The notes under the pieces: generated by a model | The model's database searches: none | What the model saw: only the letters and a program-made list of their open reading frames with translations | What the model was told of the DNA's origin: nothing | Shown here: piece after piece, positions 45,553-54,868 of the stretch | How positions within the stretch are numbered: position 1 is the stretch's first letter | Layout of the letters: every line of letters begins with the position of its first letter | Program-made: the position numbers and the translations under genes | Assembly: GCA_002221725.1 (NCBI GenBank) | Contig: NJFT01000058.1 | Location: 62,001 to 126,000, forward strand | Direction of reading: 5' to 3' | Source of the DNA: Scedosporium boydii | Lineage: Eukaryota; Ascomycota; Sordariomycetes; Microascales; Microascaceae | DNA: 64,000 bases

Positions 45553-47400
45553 CACGATGCGCGTTATGACTCTGGTCTTCTTACCCTTTTTAAAATTGAA
45601 AAGAAGGTGAATTAAGGACTGAAGCTTCAACAGAATCAAATCCATCGATAACTCATAGCAGCACATGCACCAGAACCTATATATAAATTCTCAGAATCTC
45701 CTCTAGACCCTTACAACACCCCATCTCAGCAATTATGAACTAGATGTGACCAGTATTGGCCTTGTTCAACCAGTTCACATCTCCATAGTACGCCGGTGGA
45801 GCAAAAGGATTGAAGCGCAGGGTGTAAGCAGGTATGAGCAATATTGAGCACATTAGGACTCGAGGTCAGCCGCACAGTTTTGCCTGCTCTGGCCTTGCGG
45901 TTGGTGAACCCACACGCCCTAGTGTAACGACATCAGCAGTTGCCCAGTCGCTAGTCGTTATTCCCTGTGGGATCAGGCAACGCGGAAAGATGTTCTCTTC
46001 CCAGACCCACGCTGTTGGCGACCCCCATGCCTGGGAGGCATCTCAAAGAGGAAAATATCGAAAGTTGGGACTTGATACATCACCTGAAAACGGGCAGCGT
46101 CCGCAACCCAACGCGTGGGCGTTCTTTCTGGGACCCGAGGTATTGGTCAAGGCTTTTCTTTTCGTTCCGCTGGAGTAATTTAACACTGCTTTCTCGATCT
46201 TACGAGTACGGGGGGCCACTCCTCCGCGCATCCCTCGTGTGAGCAGAATTGTAACATGGCCCACGACTTTCGCAAGTTCTCGATAGGCACCGATTTCCTC
46301 CGTCGAATGAGAGTTTACCGTTACTTGACGTCCGGTGCCGTCCACATGCCTCGGGCCGCCATTTTTGGCAGCGTCCATCAAGGTTGAGGTCGTTATTACT
46401 ATTACGTCGTTGTCGATTGGTAGGGGCAAGCGAGCTGCAGGTGCCTTAACCTTGGCCCCGGTTTGACGACCTCTCTACTCGTGTCCGGTTACTACTGAAC
46501 CAAATAGTTGACGCAAGGAGTTTTAGCCTTCCAGTGGCATTCTAACGGGGGCATTCTCGGAACTTAGGCCGCGGTGAGCTGCGCAACACAGATGTTGTCC
46601 TGACAAGAGCGGAAAAGAGCAAGTTGACGGTCAGCCAACAATCCCGGCTACATCCACATCCCCAGTACATCTCATGTGCTCACGAAGCGAATGTGTCGGG
46701 ATGAATTTAAGGTGGGGACCGGTTCTGTCTCCCTCCGCAAGACGACCCTGTACGTAGTACTCCGAAGGCAAGGCTGCTCTCGCCTCGACTTCGATATCGT
46801 CGAATCTATGTTTTTCACTAAAATCTCTTCCTGTAGAGACTCATGCCGTGACAAGTCAAAGGGAAGGAGCACCTCTCAGTCCTCATACACATCCCGCTCC
46901 TTCCTCGAGACATCTCCGCTCCCCGTAGCCCTGGCGTGTGCTTCATGTACGAGTCCATGGGAAGAACTGCTAACCGAGCAGCTCAAGCACCAACACTGCG
47001 ACCAAATGGCCTAGCGCTCAGAAAGTTAGGAAAAAGGGTATTTTTCGTAGCTACCTGTCCAGCGGGGAATTGCTTCGTTCGAAGTCCAGCCAGGGCAGCG
47101 CATGCGATCTTTTTGTAATTTTTTTTTTTTTTTTTCATTTTTATTTTTCATCTTTCATTGAATTATTTGATGCTCGGATTCCAACATCTTCTCAGTTGTG
47201 GCGGGTTTTCCTAATATTGCCTTGAGATTTTGGAAAGATGGCCGCGTTCAGACGGAGGAGGGAGTGGTTAATATTGAAGTTCTGGAGGGGCGAGCATCGT
47301 ACGTCTACTCAATAGGAGCGGGATGCGGCGATACGGTGATAAGTCCCCTCAATTCAAACATAGATCCCTACTCGTGTTTACTCTATGCTTCTGATTCCAA
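45553..47400. other. Intergenic region between transporter and the ETP-like cluster
   Basis: About 1.85 kb with no supported gene; short frames on both strands lack conserved motifs. A T-rich run is at 47118-47151. It is a plausible left border of the cluster that follows. Confidence 0.5.
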
Positions 47401-48391
47401 CTACAGGTCATGGCCGATCTTCGGTGCCCTGTCCAAAACCAACTTGACCGCTGGGCGTGAGAGCATGTCCTGTGACCATTTGTCGATGTGAGGCCAGTCT
47501 TCGATGTTGACTTCAAACAACTTGAACATATACGGCATCGAGAAGGGCAAGTACGAAAGATCGGCAATAGTCGGGCGGTCCTTAAGAGCGATGTAGTTTT
47601 GTCCTGGTTCCGCAAGTCGCTTTTCTAGGATATCCCATTGTCGGAGGGTATCCTTGAGAAGCCTGTCCGAGGATTGTAATCCTCCATGATTAGTCTTTCC
47701 GTAGCCTGAGAGCTGATTGCTATAGACATTTGGACTCACTGTTCAACGGTTCTTGGTAACTGCACGGGATTCTGCCTGTTTGGGTAGCCACGGAGGAAGT
47801 ATAACCAGTACTTTGCGGTTGGCCTGCCAAGATTGCGCCCGTCCATCATAAGTGAATATTCTTCCTCAATCTTCAAGTATTTGACGGGTTCATTTGCGTC
47901 CCGGTAGATAAAACTCGGGGGGGATACTACTCACCCAAGTGCTGCGGTTTGGTACGCAGTCCAAGCGAACACACTCCCCTTTTCTGCGGCTGTCCTACCC
48001 ACCCAAGTACCCTGCTCATCGAAGCGTTCGCAAAGGTACTGCAGGCATGCGGTAGACTCGAATACGATGACTTCCTCGCCTGTGACAGGGTCTTTGTCTT
48101 TCAAGGCCGGCACCATCCTCTGCGGGTGTATCTTGAAGTACCACTCATCCTTCGTGTCGATGACAGACAGCACATGCGGAGCCCCGAGCTCGACGGCCAG
48201 GATCAGCGGTTTGATGTAGTTGATGTAAGAGGTTTGGTCCGCTAGAACCTGTCAGTAAGCCAGTCGGACGAAAACGAGAAACAAATCAAGTCGTGATATT
48301 CCACGGATGAAGACTAACCTTTGATGACGTACAACACCACATTCCGCCCATCCGACTCGATGTCTCTTTGAATGACCTTTCCCAGTCCCAT
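47401..48391 (-). CDS. Glutathione S-transferase, GliG-like
   Basis: Four exons, 48319-48391, 47935-48241, 47740-47823 and 47401-47662, give 241 residues. The N-terminal thioredoxin-like part has YFKIHPQRMVPALKD (the NPxxxVPxL glutathione site) and EVIVFESTACLQYLCERF (ES motif). The C-terminal helical part reads PTAKYWLYFLRGYPNR, RQWDILEKRLAEPGQ, ALKDRPTIADLSYLPFSMPYMFKLF and RPAVKLVLDR, which fits the fungal GST group that includes GliG. GliG adds two glutathiones to the oxidised diketopiperazine, bringing in the sulfurs of ETP metabolites. Identification as GliG-like rests on the family pattern plus neighbours. It is in tandem with the O-methyltransferase (217 bp apart). Confidence 0.85.
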
Positions 48392-48596
48392 GATGTCGGA
48401 CGTACTTTGGACCAGCGCAACGGATCTAGATCAACAATCGATAAGCACGACATGAAGAGGAGGAAATTAGGTTCTCTATTTACATTAATTAAAGTTACTT
48501 CATGTTCGATCCCAGCAAGGATGATATGGAGAGTTTGATGGATACGAACAAAAAGAAAATGTGAAAAGTACATAATATTGATTGATAAAATAAATA

Positions 48597-48605
48597 TCGG
48601 TCCGA
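48597..48605. promoter_or_regulatory. Palindromic TCGG-T-CCGA, possible Zn2Cys6 site
   Basis: About 206 bp upstream of the GST start and just after the O-methyltransferase stop. It resembles the TCGG-N3-CCGA site known for GliZ-type regulators, but with a 1-nt spacer, so it is only a candidate. Confidence 0.25.
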
Positions 48606-48608
48606 AGA

Positions 48609-50202
48609 TTAACGGGGCACTTCGCCACTGGCCCCATTGTGTCCGCCCGGGATGCCGGGCTTTTTACTCTCTGCTCCGGCCTGGACTTCATGAATGTCGA
48701 CAGGCTTGTCGTTTTCGACCTTAATTTTCTCACTTGCATTTTCAGACTGCTCGTTTTCCTCCTTGATGACCTGAACGCTGGCGGACTGGGTGGTCTCGGC
48801 ATCTGCATCCTGGTTCACCATTTCGGTCCTCTTGGTGCCCCCACAACAAACACCTTTCGGCGAGGGCGCAGGCCTCAGATCAATCGCCTGAACCCACGCA
48901 TTTCGCAACGGATGAATGCTGTGCGTCACCCATCCCGACTCAGCTGCCAAAGCCCTCCACTGCTTCTCCGTCCGCTCCTGCCCGTTGGCCGTCATCATCA
49001 TGTTAATGTCGCCGTACACAGAGAGCCTGCCGCTCCTACGGTCCGAAAGAACCGATTCGAGAATCACGAGCCGGCTTCGCGGACCTTCTTTGATGGCCGC
49101 CCTGATATTGCAAAGGATCTTCTCCGCGTCCGCGTCGTTCCAGTCGTGCAGTACCCACTTGATCGTGTAGGCAGTAAAAGATGGTATTTCCTCCAGGAAG
49201 TTCCCGGGGATTAGATGTGTGACGCGGGAACCGACGTCGCCGAACTGCCCTTCGGGCTTGAAGAACGGCCTAACGTGGTCGATGACGGCTGGCAGGTCGA
49301 ATATCGCACCGCGCATCGTGGAGTGGGCTCGCAGGAGCGAAGCGGTCAGCGCGCCTCCGCCACCTCCGATGTCCAACACGGTGGTATCGGCGAGTTCCTG
49401 CCACGGGTAATCCGACAATATTCCCGGTGCCATGGCCTTGGCACCGCCTCCGAGAGTCCGATGGAGTCGCGGCACCCAACCCTGCCGCTGGAAATAGGTG
49501 AACATGTCTTCGTCGGTGTCGAAGACTATCTGCGCCGCGGAACGGGTAGGCTTTTCTCCATCAGCTTTTACGGCTTCCGGAATGCCTCTGGCGATCTTGT
49601 AAAACTCGTTGCCATACAAGTCCACCCAGTTGCGCCACTGTGTCCAGTGGTCGCTCCGCAGGAGCTGCGAGACGTGGTTATTCGCGTAATGGTCGGTCGT
49701 CTCATTGTAGGTAAATATGTTGTTGGTGTACAAAGACCGCAGGATCTGTTTCAACCTGTCCGGTTTGGCATGAGCCAGTGCAGCCAAGTCGTCGAGCTTT
49801 AAGGGTTCTTGTCTCAAGTGGTCGGCGATGTTCAGATTAACCGCCGCAACTAAGCACTTTGTCGTCGTATATCCTGGACATGACTCTTAGAATCTACTTC
49901 GTACTCGACCTGCGAGTTCCCAATACGGCAGCTTCTTAGAACCCACCTAGAAAGTGATCCGCGAGTCGTAGAGGGGCCGGTTCAAGGAGATGCTCAATCG
50001 AACCAAGGAGGTCCACGACCTTCTCGGCTGCTGCTGAAACCTCTTTGTTTGGGAGACCGGTGTCATCGTGCAGGGATTTGAAGAGCTCTTCTTTTGTCGT
50101 TGGCTCGGTGAGAAGACCGTGGAATGCCTGCAGAGAGGCCTCGAGACCACGAAGTATGTGACCGAGTCTGGACGCAGACGTAGCCGCTGACGTTGGAGAC
50201 AT
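48609..50202 (-). CDS. SAM-dependent O-methyltransferase, GliM-like
   Basis: Exons 49947-50202 and 48609-49873 (73-nt intron) give 506 residues. An N-terminal helical dimerisation part (LADHFLGYTTTKCLVAAV, NIADHLRQEPLKLDDLAA) is followed by the SAM-binding motif TTVLDIGGGGGALTASLL, the AIFDLPAVIDHVRPFF block, and KWVLHDWNDADAEKIL, whose His is the usual catalytic base. This is the plant-type/fungal O-methyltransferase class that includes GliM of gliotoxin clusters. The neighbours (GST and CxxC oxidoreductase) support that role. Oddity: after NAWVQAIDLRPAP the protein continues for about 85 residues, acidic and low in complexity, with IKEE and IKVE (SUMO-like motifs). It is divergent from the oxidoreductase gene. 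Confidence 0.88.
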
Positions 50203-50610
50203 GATGGGAGCTGAGCGAGGAAAATCCCGTTATTCTGATTGGAAAATAATTAATTAATTTCGACAGGATGACTCCTATGATATAAGATATTATGATACTA
50301 ACGAAATACCAACACTATGTCGTAAGCCGCCCGCGAGTCTGCGTTCTCGGAGCCCGGAGACTTACGGGCAATCCAAAAGTCTCCGGGCCCAACATATCTG
50401 CGGGCCGTCTTGTCTGGACATCGGCCATTTCTGGGTCGCAAAATAAAAGGCCGCGTAAAAAGTGTATGCCCTTCTTCTATTCTCCCTGGTTTTCTTCCCC
50501 TCCAATTTTCGTTCCGTAGATTGGTCTTCATGCTGTCTCTATCTTCCCACTTCAATCCTCGCCCAGGACGCCTCTAATCAAAATAAGCACCCCAAACCGA
50601 CACGACCATC
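50203..50610. promoter_or_regulatory. Divergent promoter with 12-bp inverted repeat and CGG-N3-CCG
   Basis: 408 bp between the O-methyltransferase and oxidoreductase starts. GCCCGGAGACTT (50352-50363) and AAGTCTCCGGGC (50377-50388) are a perfect inverted repeat with a 13-nt spacer. TCGG-AGC-CCGG (50347-50357) overlaps it and differs by one base from the GliZ-type consensus TCGG-N3-CCGA. TAATTAATTAAT near 50248-50259 could act as an AT-rich core element for the leftward gene. Confidence 0.5.
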
Positions 50611-51661
50611 ATGTCCATCACCCCTCTTTTCGACGTCATCATCGTCGGTGGCGGAGCCGCCGGCCTGGCGACGGCAACAGGCCTTGCCCGCCAGCTCTAC
50701 AACACGGTGGTCTTCACCAATGACAATTACCGCAACGCCAGGGCCTCGCACATGCACAACTTCCCTACCTGGGACCACCAGCCACCGAGTGCCTTCCGCG
50801 CCAAGGCCAAGGAGGACCTGCTGGCTCGCTACAAGACGGTCCAGTTCGAGAGCACGGACATCACCAAGGTTCGGAAGACCGATGCCGGACACTTTGAAGC
50901 TACGGATGCGCAGGGCCGCTCGTGGACGGCTAGGAAGCTTGTCCTAGCTCACGGATCAGTAGACTCGTTCCCCGACATTCCGGGCTACACAGATTGCTGG
51001 GCGTATGGAATGTGAGTGAATATAAGTCGCGAAAAGAAAACACACAAATTCCGGCAAAAACAATGCTGATCCGTCATTCTAAAAACGTAGCTATCATTGT
51101 CTCTTCTGCCATGGGTACGAAGAACGCGGCCTCCCGTCATCGGGCGTCCTCTGTATCGGGCCACACTCCGGAGTCCCAGCGATGGCCCTCCACCAGTCTC
51201 GTATGGCCCGGCGGTTAACCGAGAACGTCACCATGTACACGAACGGAAACGCCGACCTCGCGGCTCAACTCAAGGAGCTTCTCGAGCAGGATAAAGATGC
51301 CAAGAGTGGCAGGATTCACGTCGTGGATCGCAAGATTGCCAAGTTTGCGCGGGGGACCAGCGAGGGGTCGGAAGTCGTTGTCACCTTCGAAGACGGAGAA
51401 AGCGTCACGGAGGGCTTCTTGGTACACCAGCCTAGCAGCCAGGCGAAGGACCCGTTCCCTCAGCAGTTAGGCTTGGAACTCACTCCTTCCGGTGACATCC
51501 AGACAACGCAGCCGTTTGGGGAGGCATCTGTGCCGGGCGTGTTTGCCGTAGGAGACTGTGCGACGCCGATCAAGGCCGTCGCGCAGGCGGTGGCAATGGG
51601 TGTTTTAGCTGCTGGGGGGCTTGCGTTCCAACTTGGAGCGGAGTTGGCTAAGGTCGAATAG
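50611..51661 (+). CDS. CxxC flavoprotein dithiol oxidase / thioredoxin-reductase-like, GliT-like
   Basis: Exons 50611-51011 and 51091-51661 (79-nt GTGAGT..TAG intron) give 323 residues, the size of GliT. The FAD-binding motif VIIVGGGAAGLATA is at residues 10-22. Exon 2 opens with IYHCLFCHGYEERG, so Cys137 and Cys140 form the redox CxxC pair; the codon before it is completed across the intron. SGVLCIGPHSG marks the second nucleotide-binding-like part, where NADPH residues are reduced in the dithiol-oxidase subgroup. GVFAVGDCATPIKAVAQAV is the C-terminal FAD motif. In ETP pathways this enzyme closes the disulfide bridge using oxygen and protects the producer. It is divergent from the GliM-like gene. 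Confidence 0.9.
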
Positions 51662-52120
51662 ATTTAATCGAGGTTACTTGCATGAAATATGATTCGTTTC
51701 TCCATGAAAAAAAGATATTTAAGTGATGGATGTGGTCCTGTGGACCGCTGTATCTACGCAAGGTTGCAGCGTTGCACTACTGTGAGGAAAAAATGACAAG
51801 GGAAATATGGTAAAAGAAAGGAGTGTTGCAATCGTCAATCCGCCTAGGCGCCTACCTATGCGGGCTTCTTGTTGCCTGGTCTTCCTCTTCCCATTCTCTC
51901 GCGTGGCTCCCAGGGGTATCTTTTGAAGGGACCCTGTCGCTCTCTCCAAGGCCTAGAATGCCCTCCCGCTCCTCAGCACCGTCTTATTCGTCTCCTTCGA
52001 TTTCGTCCTTTATGCAGGGCGTTTCTGCCCTCATGGGGTCCAGAACTCAACAGTGTACTTCTCGTCCGCGGTGCTCCCGTCTTTCCGGGGCCGAAAAAAT
52101 GTGAGGGAAAAAAGTAGGCG

Positions 52121-52131
52121 AAAAGAAAAAA
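52121..52131 (-). terminator. Pol III terminator of tRNA-Asp
   Basis: TTTTTTCTTTT on the minus strand immediately after the tRNA 3' end. Confidence 0.75.
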
Positions 52132-52213
52132 CTCTCCCTCGGGGAATCGAACCCCGGCCACCTGCGAATTGCTCCATGACAAGCAGGTATCCTGACCACT
52201 AGACCAAGGAAGA
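52132..52213 (-). tRNA. tRNA-Asp(GUC) with about 10-nt intron
   Basis: On the minus strand: acceptor TCTTCCT pairs with AGGGAGA, discriminator G. The D-arm region is GTCTAGTGGTCAGGAT, the anticodon stem CCTGC/GCAGG, and the loop TTGTCA-C carries GUC. The T-arm is CGGGG-TTCGATT-CCCCG. The extra 10 nt (52167-52176) after position 37 fit a tRNA intron, unusually short. Mature length is 72 nt. It sits inside the metabolite cluster, between oxidoreductase and aminotransferase. Confidence 0.93.
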
Positions 52214-52300
52214 TGTTATTTGATAGGATCCATTCCAGCACAAACTGAGCTGATGACACTAACAGATAAGACGCGATCTTCAGTTTTGCTTTATTTCCGT

Positions 52301-53900
52301 CTAGAACCCTAATGCCAGTTCGATCTTCTGAAGCCCATCCCAGAACATGTCTCGCGGCACTGCCACGGTGACTCTTGCCCAGAAACCGCCGTCTCCATCG
52401 CACCAACTAGATCCGCCAAAACTGCCTCCCGGAGCGACCATAACCCCTACTTGCCTCAATTTCTGAAGAATGTCACTCTTATCCTCCTTTCTGCCCAGTC
52501 GCACAAGCACGAACGGCCCCGCGTCGGGGGTGATGAAGGGAGTGCCCCACCGCTGGAATCGCGCAGCCGCCATCTCATGGGCTTTGGCGAGTCGAGCAGA
52601 CAGTTGGGAAATGAGATTCGGGAATTGAGGGGAGCGCAGAAGGTGTGTTGTGGCCAGCGAACTTAGTGAGGAGAGGTGCATGCTAGAAAGCAGGGCGACC
52701 GATTTTAAAATTAAGCGAGATTGTGGCGACTGGCTCACCAGAGCAGCCTACGAGGCGGTGTTTTCAAGTTAGAATGAATAATGCTTCATTTGGTTGGGCG
52801 GTCTCAGTGATGACTGATATTTATGAACTCACCATGCGAAGTCCGCTCGAGCATAGGTCTTTGCTGGTGCTCCATATGACATGCACCATGGCAGCATCTT
52901 CCATATCATCTTCCTCGTTTTTCTCCTTCCCCGGGGCGGTGCCGTTCAGTCTGCAGGGTCTCATTCTTTTCTTTGCCGGTGGCAGCTCCATTCCGGCCGC
53001 AGTTAGTGGTCGCTTCTTGCTACTTCCAACATTGCCGCTGTCAGTGACATCTTCGATCGGTAGCCTGTAGCCGTTCGTGCTTTCCTTCGTCGGGTCTAGA
53101 CTTAGGGCCGAAACGAACGGATTCCTGCCAATTTGACTTATGGCATACAGCTCATCCGAGATGTAGTGGAGGCACCTTTCCCTGCAGAACTCAATACATT
53201 CTCGGAGGACATGGGCAGGATAGCATTGCCCGAAGGGATTGTGTGGGTTAGTGATGACTAGGGCTTTAACCTTGGCCTTGTCTGGCACGGTATCGAGGGC
53301 CGAGAGTAGAGCTGGGAGGAGGCTTTGGCTTAAAGGACGTGAATGCTCGTCGAAACAGCCATTGTCCCAGCCTAGGTGCACCGGAACCACATTCACGCGA
53401 GGTCGGAGTTGGAAATGCAGGTTGAACCCATTCCAATACGGCACAGGAATCAGAACACTGTCATCTTCATTGCAAATGGTCGTAAGTAGCGCATCTAGAC
53501 AGTGGGTTGCGCCGGGTGTTGCCACAACATCATGGGGCCGAACCAGTTGGTGGGGATGGAAGTACTTGGTGAAGAACTCTGACAAGGAGTCGCGCAATTC
53601 TGCATCTCCACCAAGACCATGTGAGTATGAAAGGCTCTATGGTTGGATTGTCAGATTAAAATGTTGCCATTTCGGGAGAAGAGGAGAGTCCGTTGCGTGG
53701 TCGAAATGAATTACCTTAGACGAAATCCCTTTTTGAATGGCAGTCTTGTAGATTTCTTCAAGTTCCGGTCGGAGAAGCCAATTCTCAGCCGTGGCTAGGT
53801 CAATGCGGGACGACTTGTCCGAGAGAGCTATGTCAATTTTAGGAACGATGGAGGCAATCGTATCCCTCATCCGAGACGAAAGTTGGCTAAGATCCCCCAT
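52301..53900 (-). CDS. PLP-dependent aminotransferase class I, ACC-synthase-like, GliI-like
   Basis: Three exons, 53715-53900, 52833-53636 and 52301-52747, give exactly 478 residues. Family blocks in order: RIDLATAENWLLRPEL, SLSYSHGLGGDAELRD, ATPGATHCLDALLTTIC, PVPYWNGFNLHFQLRP, VITNPHNPFGQCYP (conserved Asn), HYISDELYAIS (Asp and Tyr of the PLP site), and STSKDLCSSGLRM with the Schiff-base lysine, about residue 321. GARV-like FWARVTVAVP holds the carboxylate-binding Arg. In gliotoxin synthesis GliI is a C-S lyase that frees the thiols after peptidase trimming. Oddity: residues about 244-312 are an extra low-complexity, charged insertion just before the lysine motif, with GSSKKRP and PPAKKRMRP clusters. 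The start ATG at 53900 follows an in-frame non-ATG leader. Confidence 0.88.
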
Positions 53901-54868
53901 GATGACGACCAAAAATCCACCTTGGAAACAAGCACTCTCCTGTGCGGTTCTCTAGTATCGGATCATTCGAGACGGTGAATACGAAGAAAAGTATCGCTTA
54001 ACACCACCCGATGCGCAAGACAACTGAGTATGTCGCTTCTATGTTTTACGTTGGGATCTCTGCAAACAAGACCCGCTTGCAGATCTAACGAAAGCCATCC
54101 AAACTGCAGGTTGAGTTTCCGGGAAAATTAATCGGGCCTAGCTGATGATCGGTGTGGCTCACCGCGACGAGCTCGGGATTCGGTGATTAGTTTGTGCCCA
54201 AAGACGTCAATTGATGATATTAGGGGAGCAAACATATCTTGGGAAATCCCCCAACCGAGTGTCGCGGGCATATCGGCGTTTGCTCATTAACTAGCTAAGC
54301 AGTATTCCGAAATTCGTTGAAAGTTCCGTCTGTACGTAATACCGGTCGCCTAGAGTGTAGGGCCGGCCGGGATTCATTCGGACAGGCACGCTCCGCCCAA
54401 CTACTACTACATTGGTGGCCGACTAGCCTTGACGGTCGCCGCATACCCACTCGGTCCGCTTTATGATATTGCTATTTCTTTAAGGAAGACTTCGAAGACG
54501 AGAGATCTTCGGTAACCGCACTGTGCTCGATGTTGCATCAAATCTTCGACCAGCATCCAGCCTCTTTTTCGGCCCAGATCCTTGAGAAGTTTGAAGACAA
54601 AGGAGACAGACTGCTACGCCATGATCTGCGCTTGGATCTTACCTAGTTTCCGTTTATGTGGCTTACTGGGCATCTCTGACTTGGTTGTCGTGTTGTAGTG
54701 GTATATCCCCTCAGTGGCGGCGTTCAATTTCATTACGAGGGAGCTGAGATGTCAACTCCTTGAAATGGTCAACACGGGCTATACAGCGGTCTGGTGGATA
54801 GTGGACAAGTCCGATGAAAGTAGATGTCTTGTCTCTCTAGTTCTTTTTCCATCCCCACTAAACCAGCA
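53901..54868. other. Intergenic region, no gene supported
   Basis: Between the aminotransferase start and the HET gene's 3' end. CGGTG-TGGCT-CACCG (54150-54164) is a small inverted repeat that could be a regulator site. No frame resembling a P450 or other cluster gene was seen. Confidence 0.45.

Noticed and set aside
46043..46429. 128-codon minus-strand frame in the gap left of the ETP-like cluster
   Set aside because: It overlaps an equally long frame on the other strand and shows no conserved motif; treated as non-coding.
47720..47739. 20-nt intron in the GST gene
   Set aside because: Too short; the acceptor at 47663 gives a 77-nt intron with a CTAAT branch point and matches the family.
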